Part shown: positions 10,422 to 17,981 of the stretch, piece by piece | Layout of the letters: the number at the start of each line of letters is the position of its first letter | Numbering within the stretch: the first letter of the stretch is position 1 | Assembly (NCBI GenBank): GCA_947498775.1 | Contig: CANMLL010000004.1 | Span: 124,001 to 188,000, forward strand | Direction: 5' to 3' | DNA length: 64,000 nucleotides | DNA from: an uncultured Aquimarina sp. | Lineage (GTDB): Bacteria > Bacteroidota > Bacteroidia > Flavobacteriales > Flavobacteriaceae | The notes under the pieces: generated by a model | What the model was told of the DNA's origin: nothing | The model's database searches: none | Seen by the model: only the letters and a program-made list of their open reading frames with translations | Program-made: the position numbers and the translations under genes

Positions 10422-10429
10422 TATATTTG
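10422..10429 (+). promoter_or_regulatory. Promoter -7 element for the DDAH-like/CtlX operon
   Basis: TATATTTG, an exact TAnnTTTG match, lies 48 bases upstream of the TTG start of the DDAH-like gene. No properly spaced TTG box is obvious. Confidence 0.5.
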
Positions 10430-10476
10430 CGTAACTACTCAAATGAATCAGAATTATTTACACTTAAAAACAAATT

Positions 10477-11394
10477 TTGTTGAATTTAAATATACAAAAC
10501 GAAACATCAAGACTTAGAGCTGTAGTTTTGGGTACAGCCATTAGCAATGGACCAATTCCCAAAATAGAAGATGCTTACGATCCAAAATCTATAGCACACA
10601 TTAAGGCAGGAACCTATCCTAAAGAAAAAGATATGGTTGCCGAAATGGAAGCAGTAGCCAAAGTTTTTGAAAAGTACGATGTGAAAGTATACCGACCAGA
10701 AATTATTAGGGACTATAACCAAATTTTTGCCAGAGATATTGCTTTGGTAATCGAGGATAAATTTATAAAATCAAATATACTTCCTCATCGTGAAAAAGAA
10801 ATCAAAGCTATACAACATGTGATAAACCAGATCGATCCCGAAAAGGTATACAAGGCGCCTTCTGAAGATATCCATTTTGAAGGCGGAGATATCATGATTC
10901 ATAATGATCATATTTTTATAGGAACATATAAGGGTGAGGATTATCCAGACTGTATTGTGGCTCGTACCAATATGGATGGGGTAGCATACATTAGATCGCT
11001 TTTTCCAAATAAAACTGTCAAGGAGTTTGACCTAAACAAATCCATGAAAGATCCTCGAGACAATTCACTACACCTGGATTGTTGTTTTCAGCCGATAGGA
11101 AAAGACAAAGCAATCATTCATAAAGAAGGCTTTAGAGATGTATCAGATTATGAGTATTTGGTCGATTTCTTCGGAAAAGAAAATTTGTTTCATATAGACA
11201 AGAATGAAATGTACCACATGAATTCAAATATTTTTTCAATTGCTGAGGATGTAGTGATTTCAGAAAAAAATTTTACACGATTAAATATATGGCTTCGAAG
11301 TCTTAATATCACCGTAGAAGAAGTGCCTTATGCAGAAATCGCTAAACAAGAAGGTTTATTACGTTGTTCCACAATGCCATTAATACGAGATTAA
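10477..11394 (+). CDS. Dimethylarginine dimethylaminohydrolase-like amidinotransferase-fold enzyme
   Basis: Guanidino-group-modifying enzyme of the pentein fold. These enzymes use a Cys-His-acid set to hydrolyse arginine derivatives or transfer amidino groups. Visible elements are FARDIALVIED (about 84-94), EGGD (135-138), the catalytic His in SLHLDC (His199) and the nucleophile in LLRCSTMP (Cys297). There is no in-frame ATG near the conserved N terminus MLNLNIQNETSRLRAVVLG, so a TTG at 10477 (or the next codon, also TTG) must start it. It is followed after 3 bases by the CtlX-like gene. The substrate cannot be read; DDAH-like is the nearest label. Confidence 0.8.
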   Translation: MLNLNIQNETSRLRAVVLGTAISNGPIPKIEDAYDPKSIAHIKAGTYPKEKDMVAEMEAVAKVFEKYDVKVYRPEIIRDYNQIFARDIALVIEDKFIKSNILPHREKEIKAIQHVINQIDPEKVYKAPSEDIHFEGGDIMIHNDHIFIGTYKGEDYPDCIVARTNMDGVAYIRSLFPNKTVKEFDLNKSMKDPRDNSLHLDCCFQPIGKDKAIIHKEGFRDVSDYEYLVDFFGKENLFHIDKNEMYHMNSNIFSIAEDVVISEKNFTRLNIWLRSLNITVEEVPYAEIAKQEGLLRCSTMPLIRD

Positions 11395-11397
11395 GAA

Positions 11398-12324
11398 ATG
11401 AAGCAAATAACAAATACAATTGTAATGATTCGTCCTGTACAATTCAGGATGAATGAAGAGACAGCCGTAAATAATTACTATCAAGAAAATATTAGTATAG
11501 CAGATGCTAATACAAAAGCACAACAAGAGTTTGATGAATTTGTAAAAGTATTAAGAAAAGCAGGGGTTAATGTTATCGTAATAGATGATGATCCTGATAA
11601 TAACACTCCAGATTCAATTTTCCCAAACAATTGGGTCTCTTTTCATGAAAATGGAGACGTCGGGCTATATCCTATGTTTGCCATAAATAGAAGAAGAGAA
11701 CGTAGACCAGAAGTTTTGGATATCATAGAAGCATCGGGTTTTGAAATAAAAAATATTGTTGATTATACCATTGCAGAAGAGGAAGAAGTATTTCTTGAAG
11801 GAACTGGTAGTTTGGTTCTAGATAGAGTCAATAGAAAGGCGTATTGTGCACTTTCTGCCAGGGCAGATGAAGAATTGCTTATTGAGTTCTGTGAAGATTT
11901 TGAATATAACCCGGTAATTTTTACTGCATATCAAACAGTAGAAAGAAAAAGATTGCCGATATATCATACCAATGTAATGATGGGTGTGGGCGAAACATTT
12001 GCTATTGTATGTTTGGATTGTATTGATGATAAAAAAGAACGTAAAAACCTGGTAAATCATTTGAAGAATGATGGTAAAGAGGTTATTGTAATTACAGAGG
12101 GCCAGGTAGGCAATTTTGCAGGCAACATGCTTCAAGTTGCAGGTTCGGAAGATAAGCGTTATATTGTAATGTCAACTGCAGCTTATAATAGTTTAACCAA
12201 AGATCAGATAACTAGGATTAAAAAACATTGTGAAATTCTTCATAGTGATCTTACTACAATAGAAACTTTGGGAGGGGGAAGTGCAAGGTGTATGATGGCA
12301 GAAGTCTTCTTACCAAGAAAATAA
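11398..12324 (+). CDS. ctlX: CtlX-like citrulline/arginine deiminase-fold hydrolase
   Basis: A second pentein-fold enzyme of 308 residues resembling the CtlX group (citrulline utilisation hydrolases). Recognisable segments are IVMIRPVQFRMNEETAVNN at the N terminus, FPNNWVSFH (about 78-86), LEGTGSLVLDR, the catalytic His in YHTNVMMGVG, NFAGNMLQV and the C-terminal Cys in GGGSARCMMAE (about Cys298). It lies 3 bases after the DDAH-like gene and just before an Rrf2 regulator, so all three may be one operon acting on arginine-derived compounds. The gene symbol is by family resemblance. Confidence 0.78.
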   Translation: MKQITNTIVMIRPVQFRMNEETAVNNYYQENISIADANTKAQQEFDEFVKVLRKAGVNVIVIDDDPDNNTPDSIFPNNWVSFHENGDVGLYPMFAINRRRERRPEVLDIIEASGFEIKNIVDYTIAEEEEVFLEGTGSLVLDRVNRKAYCALSARADEELLIEFCEDFEYNPVIFTAYQTVERKRLPIYHTNVMMGVGETFAIVCLDCIDDKKERKNLVNHLKNDGKEVIVITEGQVGNFAGNMLQVAGSEDKRYIVMSTAAYNSLTKDQITRIKKHCEILHSDLTTIETLGGGSARCMMAEVFLPRK

Positions 12325-12330
12325 TTGAAG

Positions 12331-12741
12331 ATGCTTTCAAAGAAAACAAAATATGGGCTCAAAGCTCTTACATATATCGCCAGAAAGAAGTGCGATCATC
12401 CTGTTCAGATATTAGAGATTGCTAAAAACGAAAATATTTCTCAAAAGTTCCTAGAGAGTATATTGCTGACTTTAAGAAAAAATGGGTTTTTGGGATCCAA
12501 AAAAGGTAAAGGTGGTGGTTATTATCTTATTAGAGAACCCAAAGACATTGTGATGGCATCAGTAATTAGGGTTTTAGAAGGGCCTATTGCAATGCTGCCA
12601 TGCGTAAGTCTAAATTTTTATGAAAAATGCGACGATTGCCCCGACGAAGATAGTTGTACAGTGCATAGCCTAATGATTGAGGTCAGGGATAGTACGTTAA
12701 AAGTTTTAGAAAATAAAACTTTGGCAGATTTTACAAATTGA
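12331..12741 (+). CDS. Rrf2-family transcriptional regulator
   Basis: Winged-helix regulator of the Rrf2 family (136 residues). The N terminus MLSKKTKYGLKALTYIARKK and the recognition region ISQKFLESILLTLRKNGFLGSKKGKGGGYYL are typical. Cys100, Cys103 and Cys109 (plus Cys91) sit where Rrf2 proteins bind an iron-sulfur cluster, so redox or Fe-S sensing is likely by family knowledge. An in-frame TTG six bases upstream is possible, but ATG 12331 gives the conserved start. It directly follows the CtlX-like gene. Confidence 0.9.
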   Translation: MLSKKTKYGLKALTYIARKKCDHPVQILEIAKNENISQKFLESILLTLRKNGFLGSKKGKGGGYYLIREPKDIVMASVIRVLEGPIAMLPCVSLNFYEKCDDCPDEDSCTVHSLMIEVRDSTLKVLENKTLADFTN

Positions 12742-12745
12742 ATCG

Positions 12746-13369
12746 TTAATTTTTAAACACTTTTTTGTATTTATAAGGTCCTTTGAATTTTCCCCATACT
12801 TGTTTTCCTTTATGATTATATCCCCGAGTCCAAATGGATATCTTGTCTTTACTAACTACAAAAGAACTGGTGATGTAATCAATGCTCTTAATAGTACTAA
12901 TACAAGATCCTTTGATAGTTTTTCCAGAATATATGGTTGATGTTTTTTTATTAAAGTAAACCTCGCACCCAGTTCTGATTATTAGACTATCCAGTGTAAG
13001 TTTGTTAAAAACCTTGGGATTATTCCAACCGGATTGATAATCTTTAACATTGCGTATGCTATAACTCGTACTTTTAAAACGGGAAGAGTCTGCTCTTTCA
13101 TAATGCACTATTCGTTGGCTATAGATGTATTCATCTTGTTTTGCATCAAACACTTCAGAATATACCCAGTACCCAGGTCTATCTTGCCATATTCTAATAT
13201 TTATTAGGTTTAAGTAGGCAAAGCTTGCATCATCTTTTACTTGTTCTTTATTTGAAAACTTTCCCACTAACATGGTAACTAAACTGTCTAATTCAATATC
13301 ATGTGTCTTCTGCGAATTGCAACTTAAGAGCAAAGTAGAAAGGAAAAAAAAGAGTAAAAGTTGCTTCAT
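12746..13369 (-). CDS. CpcT/CpeT-like lipoprotein
   Basis: A 207-residue predicted lipoprotein: the signal peptide MKQLLLFFFLSTLLLSC has a lipobox cysteine at 17. The mature part follows the CpcT/CpeT pattern: LVTMLVGKFSNKEQ, then IRIWQDRPGYWVYSEVF, IYSQRIVHYER, a GCEVYF beta-hairpin with the SGKTIKGSC loop, ITSSFVVSKDKISIWTRGY and GKQVWGKFKGPYKYKK. CpcT/CpeT proteins attach bilins to phycobiliproteins in cyanobacteria, but heterotrophs carry homologues of unknown role, and no phycobiliprotein is expected here. It is convergent with the Rrf2 gene (4-base gap). Confidence 0.75.
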   Translation of the reverse strand: MKQLLLFFFLSTLLLSCNSQKTHDIELDSLVTMLVGKFSNKEQVKDDASFAYLNLINIRIWQDRPGYWVYSEVFDAKQDEYIYSQRIVHYERADSSRFKSTSYSIRNVKDYQSGWNNPKVFNKLTLDSLIIRTGCEVYFNKKTSTIYSGKTIKGSCISTIKSIDYITSSFVVSKDKISIWTRGYNHKGKQVWGKFKGPYKYKKVFKN

Positions 13370-13419
13370 GCAGTTTTTTGTTAAATATAGGGAAAAAACG
13401 CAAAAAAAGGCAATTTATC

Positions 13420-13440
13420 GATAAAACTTAGCGTTTTATC
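13420..13440 (-). terminator. Possible terminator after the SDR/DUF2867 gene
   Basis: GATAAAAC (13420-13427) and GTTTTATC (13433-13440) form an 8-bp hairpin with a five-base loop, just downstream (minus strand) of the SDR/DUF2867 stop. The T-run on that strand is displaced by about a dozen bases, so termination is uncertain. Confidence 0.35.
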
Positions 13441-13456
13441 CTAGTAAAATCAATTT

Positions 13457-14878
13457 TTAAGATGCGATTTTACGAATCATACCTCCAAAAATGAAATAAT
13501 GAAAAGGAATCATAGCGTACCAGTATAATCGCCCCCAGATACCTCTAGGTCTAAAAGTTGCGGTTTGATGCAAAATATTGTTTTCATCAATGTCAAATTC
13601 TAACCACGCTTCTCCTGGTACTCGCATTTCAGCAAAAAGAAGTAAGCGTTTGTTTTTTTTGTCTGCCACCAAAACCCTCCAAAAATCCAATGCATCTCCA
13701 GAGAATATTTCGTCAGGATGTGTTCTTCCTCTTCGAAGACCCACCCCACCTAATAGTTTATCAAAATACCCTCTTATTTTCCATAGCCAGTTTCCATAGT
13801 ACCAACCTGTTTTTCCACCAATTCCCCAAATACGATCCAAGGCTTTTCCTGAGTCTTTTAATTTAACTTTTTTCTGGTCTTTAAAGCATCCTCTTTTGGG
13901 AACTGTTATATATTTCTGAAGATTCGTTTTAAATCTACCGCTGATCATAGAGTCTTTCCAACTGGAAACAACTTGATTCTGTTCAATCTTGATAAAGGCC
14001 AGTTCCAACGACTTGGTATACGACATTGGTGTAATTCCTAATAACTTTTCTAGTCTGTCATCATTGGCAATAACAGGTATTTTCATGCTGTCTACAAGGT
14101 TAAGTGCTAGTTTGTATGATGTAGATGTTACAAAATATAACCAGTATGAAGATAACCTGGGGGTCATAACCGGTACTGTAAGAATAAGCATTCTTATACC
14201 TCTTATTTTGGCATATAATTTCAACATTTGTTTGTATGTTAAAATATTGGGGCCACTAATGTCGTAAGATTCATTATAGCAGGAAGAATTCCCTAATACA
14301 CCGATCATAAAATTGAGAACGTCCCGAATCGCGATCGGCTGCGTCTTTGTCTCTACCCATTTGGGAGTGATCATTATTGGTAATTTTTCGCATAAATCTC
14401 TTATAATTTCAAAAGACGAACTGCCAGACCCCACAATAATCCCAGATCGTAATACAGTGAGATTATAATTTCCTTTGTACAGAGTTTCTTCTACATTTTT
14501 TCTTGACCACAAATGCTTAGACAAGTTTTTTTCATTTACAATACCACTTAGATAAATTACCTGTTGAATATTGGTGTCTTTTACATAAATGTTGAAGTTT
14601 TGAGCAGATATTTCTTCTTTTTTGTCAAAATCAGAAGTAGAAGTGCTCATAGAGTGAATTAGATAATAAGCCACATCTATGTCTTTAGGCAATTTTGATG
14701 GATCGGGAGTGTTAAGAAAATCAATTTCTATAATTGACACCTTTTCTTTGGTCTCCTGATCTATAGAAAGCCTGTTTTTATCTCGCACGACACAGATAAC
14801 CTCATGACCAGAATCTAGTAGTAATGGCAATAATCTCATACCAATATATCCATTGGTACCTGTGATAAGGATTCGCAT
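13457..14878 (-). CDS. SDR-family NAD(P)-binding protein with C-terminal DUF2867 domain
   Basis: Two-domain protein of 473 residues. The N-terminal Rossmann domain is of the atypical SDR/YbjT type (MRILITGTNGYIGMRLLPLL, the nucleotide-binding GxxGxxG). The C-terminal domain from about residue 330 resembles DUF2867 (GWYYGNWLWKIRGYFDKLLGG, DFWRVLVADKKNKRLLLFAEM, PRGIWGRLYWYAMIPFHYF). A GTG at 14938 overlapping the upstream gene's stop would add 20 residues, but ATG 14878 places the start directly at the Rossmann strand. Substrate unknown. Probably cotranscribed with the upstream 143-residue protein. Confidence 0.82.
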   Translation of the reverse strand: MRILITGTNGYIGMRLLPLLLDSGHEVICVVRDKNRLSIDQETKEKVSIIEIDFLNTPDPSKLPKDIDVAYYLIHSMSTSTSDFDKKEEISAQNFNIYVKDTNIQQVIYLSGIVNEKNLSKHLWSRKNVEETLYKGNYNLTVLRSGIIVGSGSSSFEIIRDLCEKLPIMITPKWVETKTQPIAIRDVLNFMIGVLGNSSCYNESYDISGPNILTYKQMLKLYAKIRGIRMLILTVPVMTPRLSSYWLYFVTSTSYKLALNLVDSMKIPVIANDDRLEKLLGITPMSYTKSLELAFIKIEQNQVVSSWKDSMISGRFKTNLQKYITVPKRGCFKDQKKVKLKDSGKALDRIWGIGGKTGWYYGNWLWKIRGYFDKLLGGVGLRRGRTHPDEIFSGDALDFWRVLVADKKNKRLLLFAEMRVPGEAWLEFDIDENNILHQTATFRPRGIWGRLYWYAMIPFHYFIFGGMIRKIAS

Positions 14879-14937
14879 TTTTTTTCTATAAGATACAAAT
14901 AAATTAACCTTATCTACAAGGTAATCGTCTTTATGCA

Positions 14938-15369
14938 CTATAGATCTTGAATATCTGTTGGTTTATTATCTGCTTTATAGTTAAGTACTTTTTTTATATA
15001 GTTATGAATGGCCGAATCATTTTTTCCAGCCTTAAATCTTATGAAATAATGATCTCTATAAATAGCATATTCATCTGGTTTTCCCTTGTACAGGTGTAAC
15101 TTATAGAAAGGTATTACCAATAGATACGTTTGTAAACGTACTCCAAAACCCACCAAAACTCCTTTAGGTCTTAATTCTATATTGCAGGTTTTAATAGCGT
15201 TATCAAGGATCAATACATTGTGTATTTCAATACTGCTAGAGGTGATATGAAGTTTAGGAGATCCAATTCCTCCTAATTTTATTCGTTGTATTAGTGTAAA
15301 AGGTTGGCCTACTTCATGGTTTATCTTTTTTGTTAACTCTGGATCTTTATAGGAGTTGTTAACAAGCAT
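14938..15369 (-). CDS. Conserved hypothetical protein
   Basis: A 143-residue soluble protein I do not recognise. It has no signal peptide; the central part alternates hydrophobic strands (LHITSSSIEIHNVLILDNAI, GVLVGFGVRLQTYLLVIPF), suggesting a beta-rich fold, with a basic C-terminal helix. It lies immediately upstream of the SDR/DUF2867 gene on the same strand and is divergent from argS, whose promoter lies in the shared 200-base region. A role linked to the SDR protein is inferred from position only. Confidence 0.65.
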   Translation of the reverse strand: MLVNNSYKDPELTKKINHEVGQPFTLIQRIKLGGIGSPKLHITSSSIEIHNVLILDNAIKTCNIELRPKGVLVGFGVRLQTYLLVIPFYKLHLYKGKPDEYAIYRDHYFIRFKAGKNDSAIHNYIKKVLNYKADNKPTDIQDL

Positions 15370-15433
15370 TATTTTTTGTTACAAGTTACTCAAATGATGC
15401 CAAAAACGGATAGTGTGACAGTATAATTTCTAT

Positions 15434-15441
15434 TATATTTG
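15434..15441 (+). promoter_or_regulatory. Promoter -7 element for argS
   Basis: TATATTTG exactly matches TAnnTTTG. It lies about 136 bases upstream of the argS ATG, leaving a leader that contains the inverted repeat at 15520-15545. Confidence 0.5.
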
Positions 15442-15519
15442 CAGCTTAATTAAGTGAAACTATTTTTGAAAATCCATAAAATGGAGTGCTTAAAAATTAT
15501 GTGTTGTTCCGATGGGTAT

Positions 15520-15545
15520 CGGGATATCCCGCTAGTAAGCGGGAT
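15520..15545. repeat. GC-rich overlapping inverted repeats in the argS leader
   Basis: A 12-bp perfect palindrome CGGGATATCCCG (15520-15531) overlaps a hairpin ATCCCGCT (15526-15533) / AGCGGGAT (15538-15545) with an AGTA loop. The two structures are mutually exclusive. It stands out as GC-rich in an AT-rich spacer and could be a dispersed REP-like unit or a leader switch. Confidence 0.5.
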
Positions 15546-15576
15546 CTTATTTTAAATGACCCTTTATTTATAAAAA

Positions 15577-17355
15577 ATGAGTTTACAAAAAACCATTTCA
15601 GAAAAAACAAAAATCGCTGTACAAGAGTTGTATGGAGCAACTTTAGAATCCGTTGAATTGCAGTCTACCCGCAAAGAGTTTGAAGGAGATATCACGGTAG
15701 TGGTATTCCCAATGCTTAGAGTGGTAAAGGGAAATCCCATGCAAATTGGCGCAGCTTTGGGTAAACATTTGGTAGAAAGTATAGAAGAAATTAAGGCACA
15801 TAATGTAGTCAAAGGTTTTCTAAATCTGGTGATTTCTGATGCTTATTATCTTAACTATTTTGCTGGTATAAAGGATGATGAACGTTTCGGTTTTGCCAAA
15901 TCTTTAAAAGACGATAAGGCCGTTATGGTCGAGTATTCTTCGCCAAATACCAATAAACCACTTCATTTGGGGCATATACGTAATATACTTTTAGGCTATG
16001 CTGTTGCCCAAATCATTAAAGCTAGTGGTAAAAAAGTGTATAAAACCCAAATTATTAATGACCGTGGGATACATATTTGTAAATCAATGGTCGCCTGGCA
16101 AAGATATGGTGAAGGAGAAACACCGGAATCTTCGGGTTTAAAAGGTGATAAATTGGTTGGAAATTATTATGTGAAGTTTGATCAGATTTTTAAAGAGCAA
16201 ATTGCAGCATTGATCGAGCAGGGGAAATCTGAAGAAGAAGCAAAAAAAGAAGCCCCATTTTTGATTGAAGCACAAGAAATGCTTCGTAAATGGGAGGCTG
16301 GCGACCCTGAAGTAGTTGAACTTTGGAAAATGATGAACGGGTGGGTGTATGAAGGATTTGATCAGACGTATGCTGTATTAGGAGTAGATTTTGATAGTTA
16401 TTATTATGAAAGCAATACGTACCTATTAGGAAAAGATAATATTGAAGAAGGACTGTCTAGAGGGGTATTTTTTAAAAAAGAAGATGGATCTGTTTGGTGC
16501 GATCTTACCGATGAAGGATTAGATGAAAAATTAGTATTACGCAGTGATGGTACCGCTGTATATATGACACAAGATATTGGTACAGCTATACAACGAGTTA
16601 AAGATAATCCCGATATAGGAGGAATGATCTATACTGTTGGTAACGAACAAGATTATCATTTTAAAGTATTGTTTCTGATTCTTAAAAAATTAGGGTATAA
16701 CTGGGCAGAAAACCTATATCATCTTAGTTATGGTATGGTTGATCTTCCAAGTGGAAAAATGAAAAGCAGAGAGGGGACTGTTGTAGATGCTGATGATCTA
16801 ATTTTTGAGATGTCAAAAACTGCAGAAGAAATATCCAAAGATTTAGGTAAATTAGAAGGGTATACAGAAAAAGAAAAAGCTACAATATACAATACAATAG
16901 GCATGGGGGCATTAAAGTATTATATTCTTAAGGTAGATCCCAAAAAGAGAATACTTTTTAACCCAGAAGAGTCTGTTGATTTCCAAGGCAATACAGGACC
17001 ATTTATACAGTATACTTATGCAAGAATCCAAGCTATTTTGCGTAAAGCAGATTTTGAAATCAGTACCTCAATTGCTAGTATAGAGTTAGATAAAAAAGAA
17101 AAAGAGTTAATTAAACAATTAGAACTTTATCCAGATATTATTCAGAATGCAGCTACAGAACTAAGTCCGGCTGTTATAGCAAATTATACCTTTGATCTTG
17201 TAAAGAGTTATAATTCATTTTTTCAAAATGTTTCTATATTCGGTGCCAAATCTGAAGAAGAAAAGCAATTTAGAGTACAACTTTCTAGTGCTGTTGGGAA
17301 TACGATTAAGTCTGCCCTTGGTCTTTTAGGAATTCTTGTACCAGAAAGAATGTAG
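15577..17355 (+). CDS. argS: Arginyl-tRNA synthetase
   Basis: Class I aminoacyl-tRNA synthetase charging tRNA-Arg. The 592-residue product has the N-terminal additional domain (about 1-110), the catalytic Rossmann fold with the HIGH-type motif in SSPNTNKPLHLGHIRN, ARS domain segments (GMIYTVGNEQDYHFKVLF), the KMSKS-equivalent region LPSGKMKSREGTVVDADD, and the C-terminal DALR anticodon-binding domain (about 470-592, YTYARIQAILRKA to the terminal LLGILVPERM). Length and features are normal. It is monocistronic here. Confidence 0.96.
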   Translation: MSLQKTISEKTKIAVQELYGATLESVELQSTRKEFEGDITVVVFPMLRVVKGNPMQIGAALGKHLVESIEEIKAHNVVKGFLNLVISDAYYLNYFAGIKDDERFGFAKSLKDDKAVMVEYSSPNTNKPLHLGHIRNILLGYAVAQIIKASGKKVYKTQIINDRGIHICKSMVAWQRYGEGETPESSGLKGDKLVGNYYVKFDQIFKEQIAALIEQGKSEEEAKKEAPFLIEAQEMLRKWEAGDPEVVELWKMMNGWVYEGFDQTYAVLGVDFDSYYYESNTYLLGKDNIEEGLSRGVFFKKEDGSVWCDLTDEGLDEKLVLRSDGTAVYMTQDIGTAIQRVKDNPDIGGMIYTVGNEQDYHFKVLFLILKKLGYNWAENLYHLSYGMVDLPSGKMKSREGTVVDADDLIFEMSKTAEEISKDLGKLEGYTEKEKATIYNTIGMGALKYYILKVDPKKRILFNPEESVDFQGNTGPFIQYTYARIQAILRKADFEISTSIASIELDKKEKELIKQLELYPDIIQNAATELSPAVIANYTFDLVKSYNSFFQNVSIFGAKSEEEKQFRVQLSSAVGNTIKSALGLLGILVPERM

Positions 17356-17513
17356 CTATCACAAGTATGATTTTCCGGTTATATGTTGAAAATAAGCAAG
17401 TTTATGATCATTTCTAATGAAGGATAACGATTTTTTGTTCATTTCATCTAAAACATACAGGAAAAAATGAATACTGATTGTTATAATAGTGATGTTTTTT
17501 TTATTTTCACATT

Positions 17514-17981
17514 GTGCAGTATCAAATAACGAGAGCAATAGATAGCGATTTACCACTAATGCAGCGTTTGTTTTATCAAACGGTGACTACCTATGGCGCT
17601 ATGTTATTTACCAAAGCAGAAATAAAAATTTTCTCTCGTTTGGCTACAAACAAAATATATTGGCAAAAGAAGTTTAAGAATGACTATATCTATAATGCCA
17701 AAATGAATGGGGAAATTTTGGGCTCATTTTCGATGGATACAAATGGAAATATAGAGTATTTCTTTGTGCACATGAATTATCATGGTAAAGGTATTGCAAG
17801 AGAGCTTTATTATACACTGGAAGAAGTAGCAAAACAAGTGAAGATAAAAACGCTTACAACGCAAATACATCTGGGAACCAGAGTTTTTTTTGAGAAAAAT
17901 GGGTTTACGATTGTAAAAAATGCAGTAAAAGTAGTTGGAGGTGATGAGGTTACCAGTTATAGTGGAGTCAAGAAACTCTAA
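17514..17981 (+). CDS. GNAT-family N-acetyltransferase
   Basis: A 155-residue acetyltransferase of the GNAT fold. The start is a GTG giving MQYQITRAIDSDLPLMQRLF, the typical beta1-alpha1 opening; no ATG lies in frame nearby. Later strands include GEILGSFSMDTNGNIEYFFV, the acetyl-CoA loop region NYHGKGIARELYYTLEEVA (V/Q-x-x-G-x-G/A-like) and HLGTRVFFEKNGFTIVKNAV. The acceptor substrate cannot be predicted. Its stop overlaps by 4 bases the 3' end of the convergent TonB-dependent receptor gene. Confidence 0.82.
   Translation: MQYQITRAIDSDLPLMQRLFYQTVTTYGAMLFTKAEIKIFSRLATNKIYWQKKFKNDYIYNAKMNGEILGSFSMDTNGNIEYFFVHMNYHGKGIARELYYTLEEVAKQVKIKTLTTQIHLGTRVFFEKNGFTIVKNAVKVVGGDEVTSYSGVKKL

Noticed and set aside
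15370..15576. tRNA gene near argS
   Set aside because: The GC-rich inverted repeats do not fold as a cloverleaf and no T-loop GTTCGANTC sequence is present.
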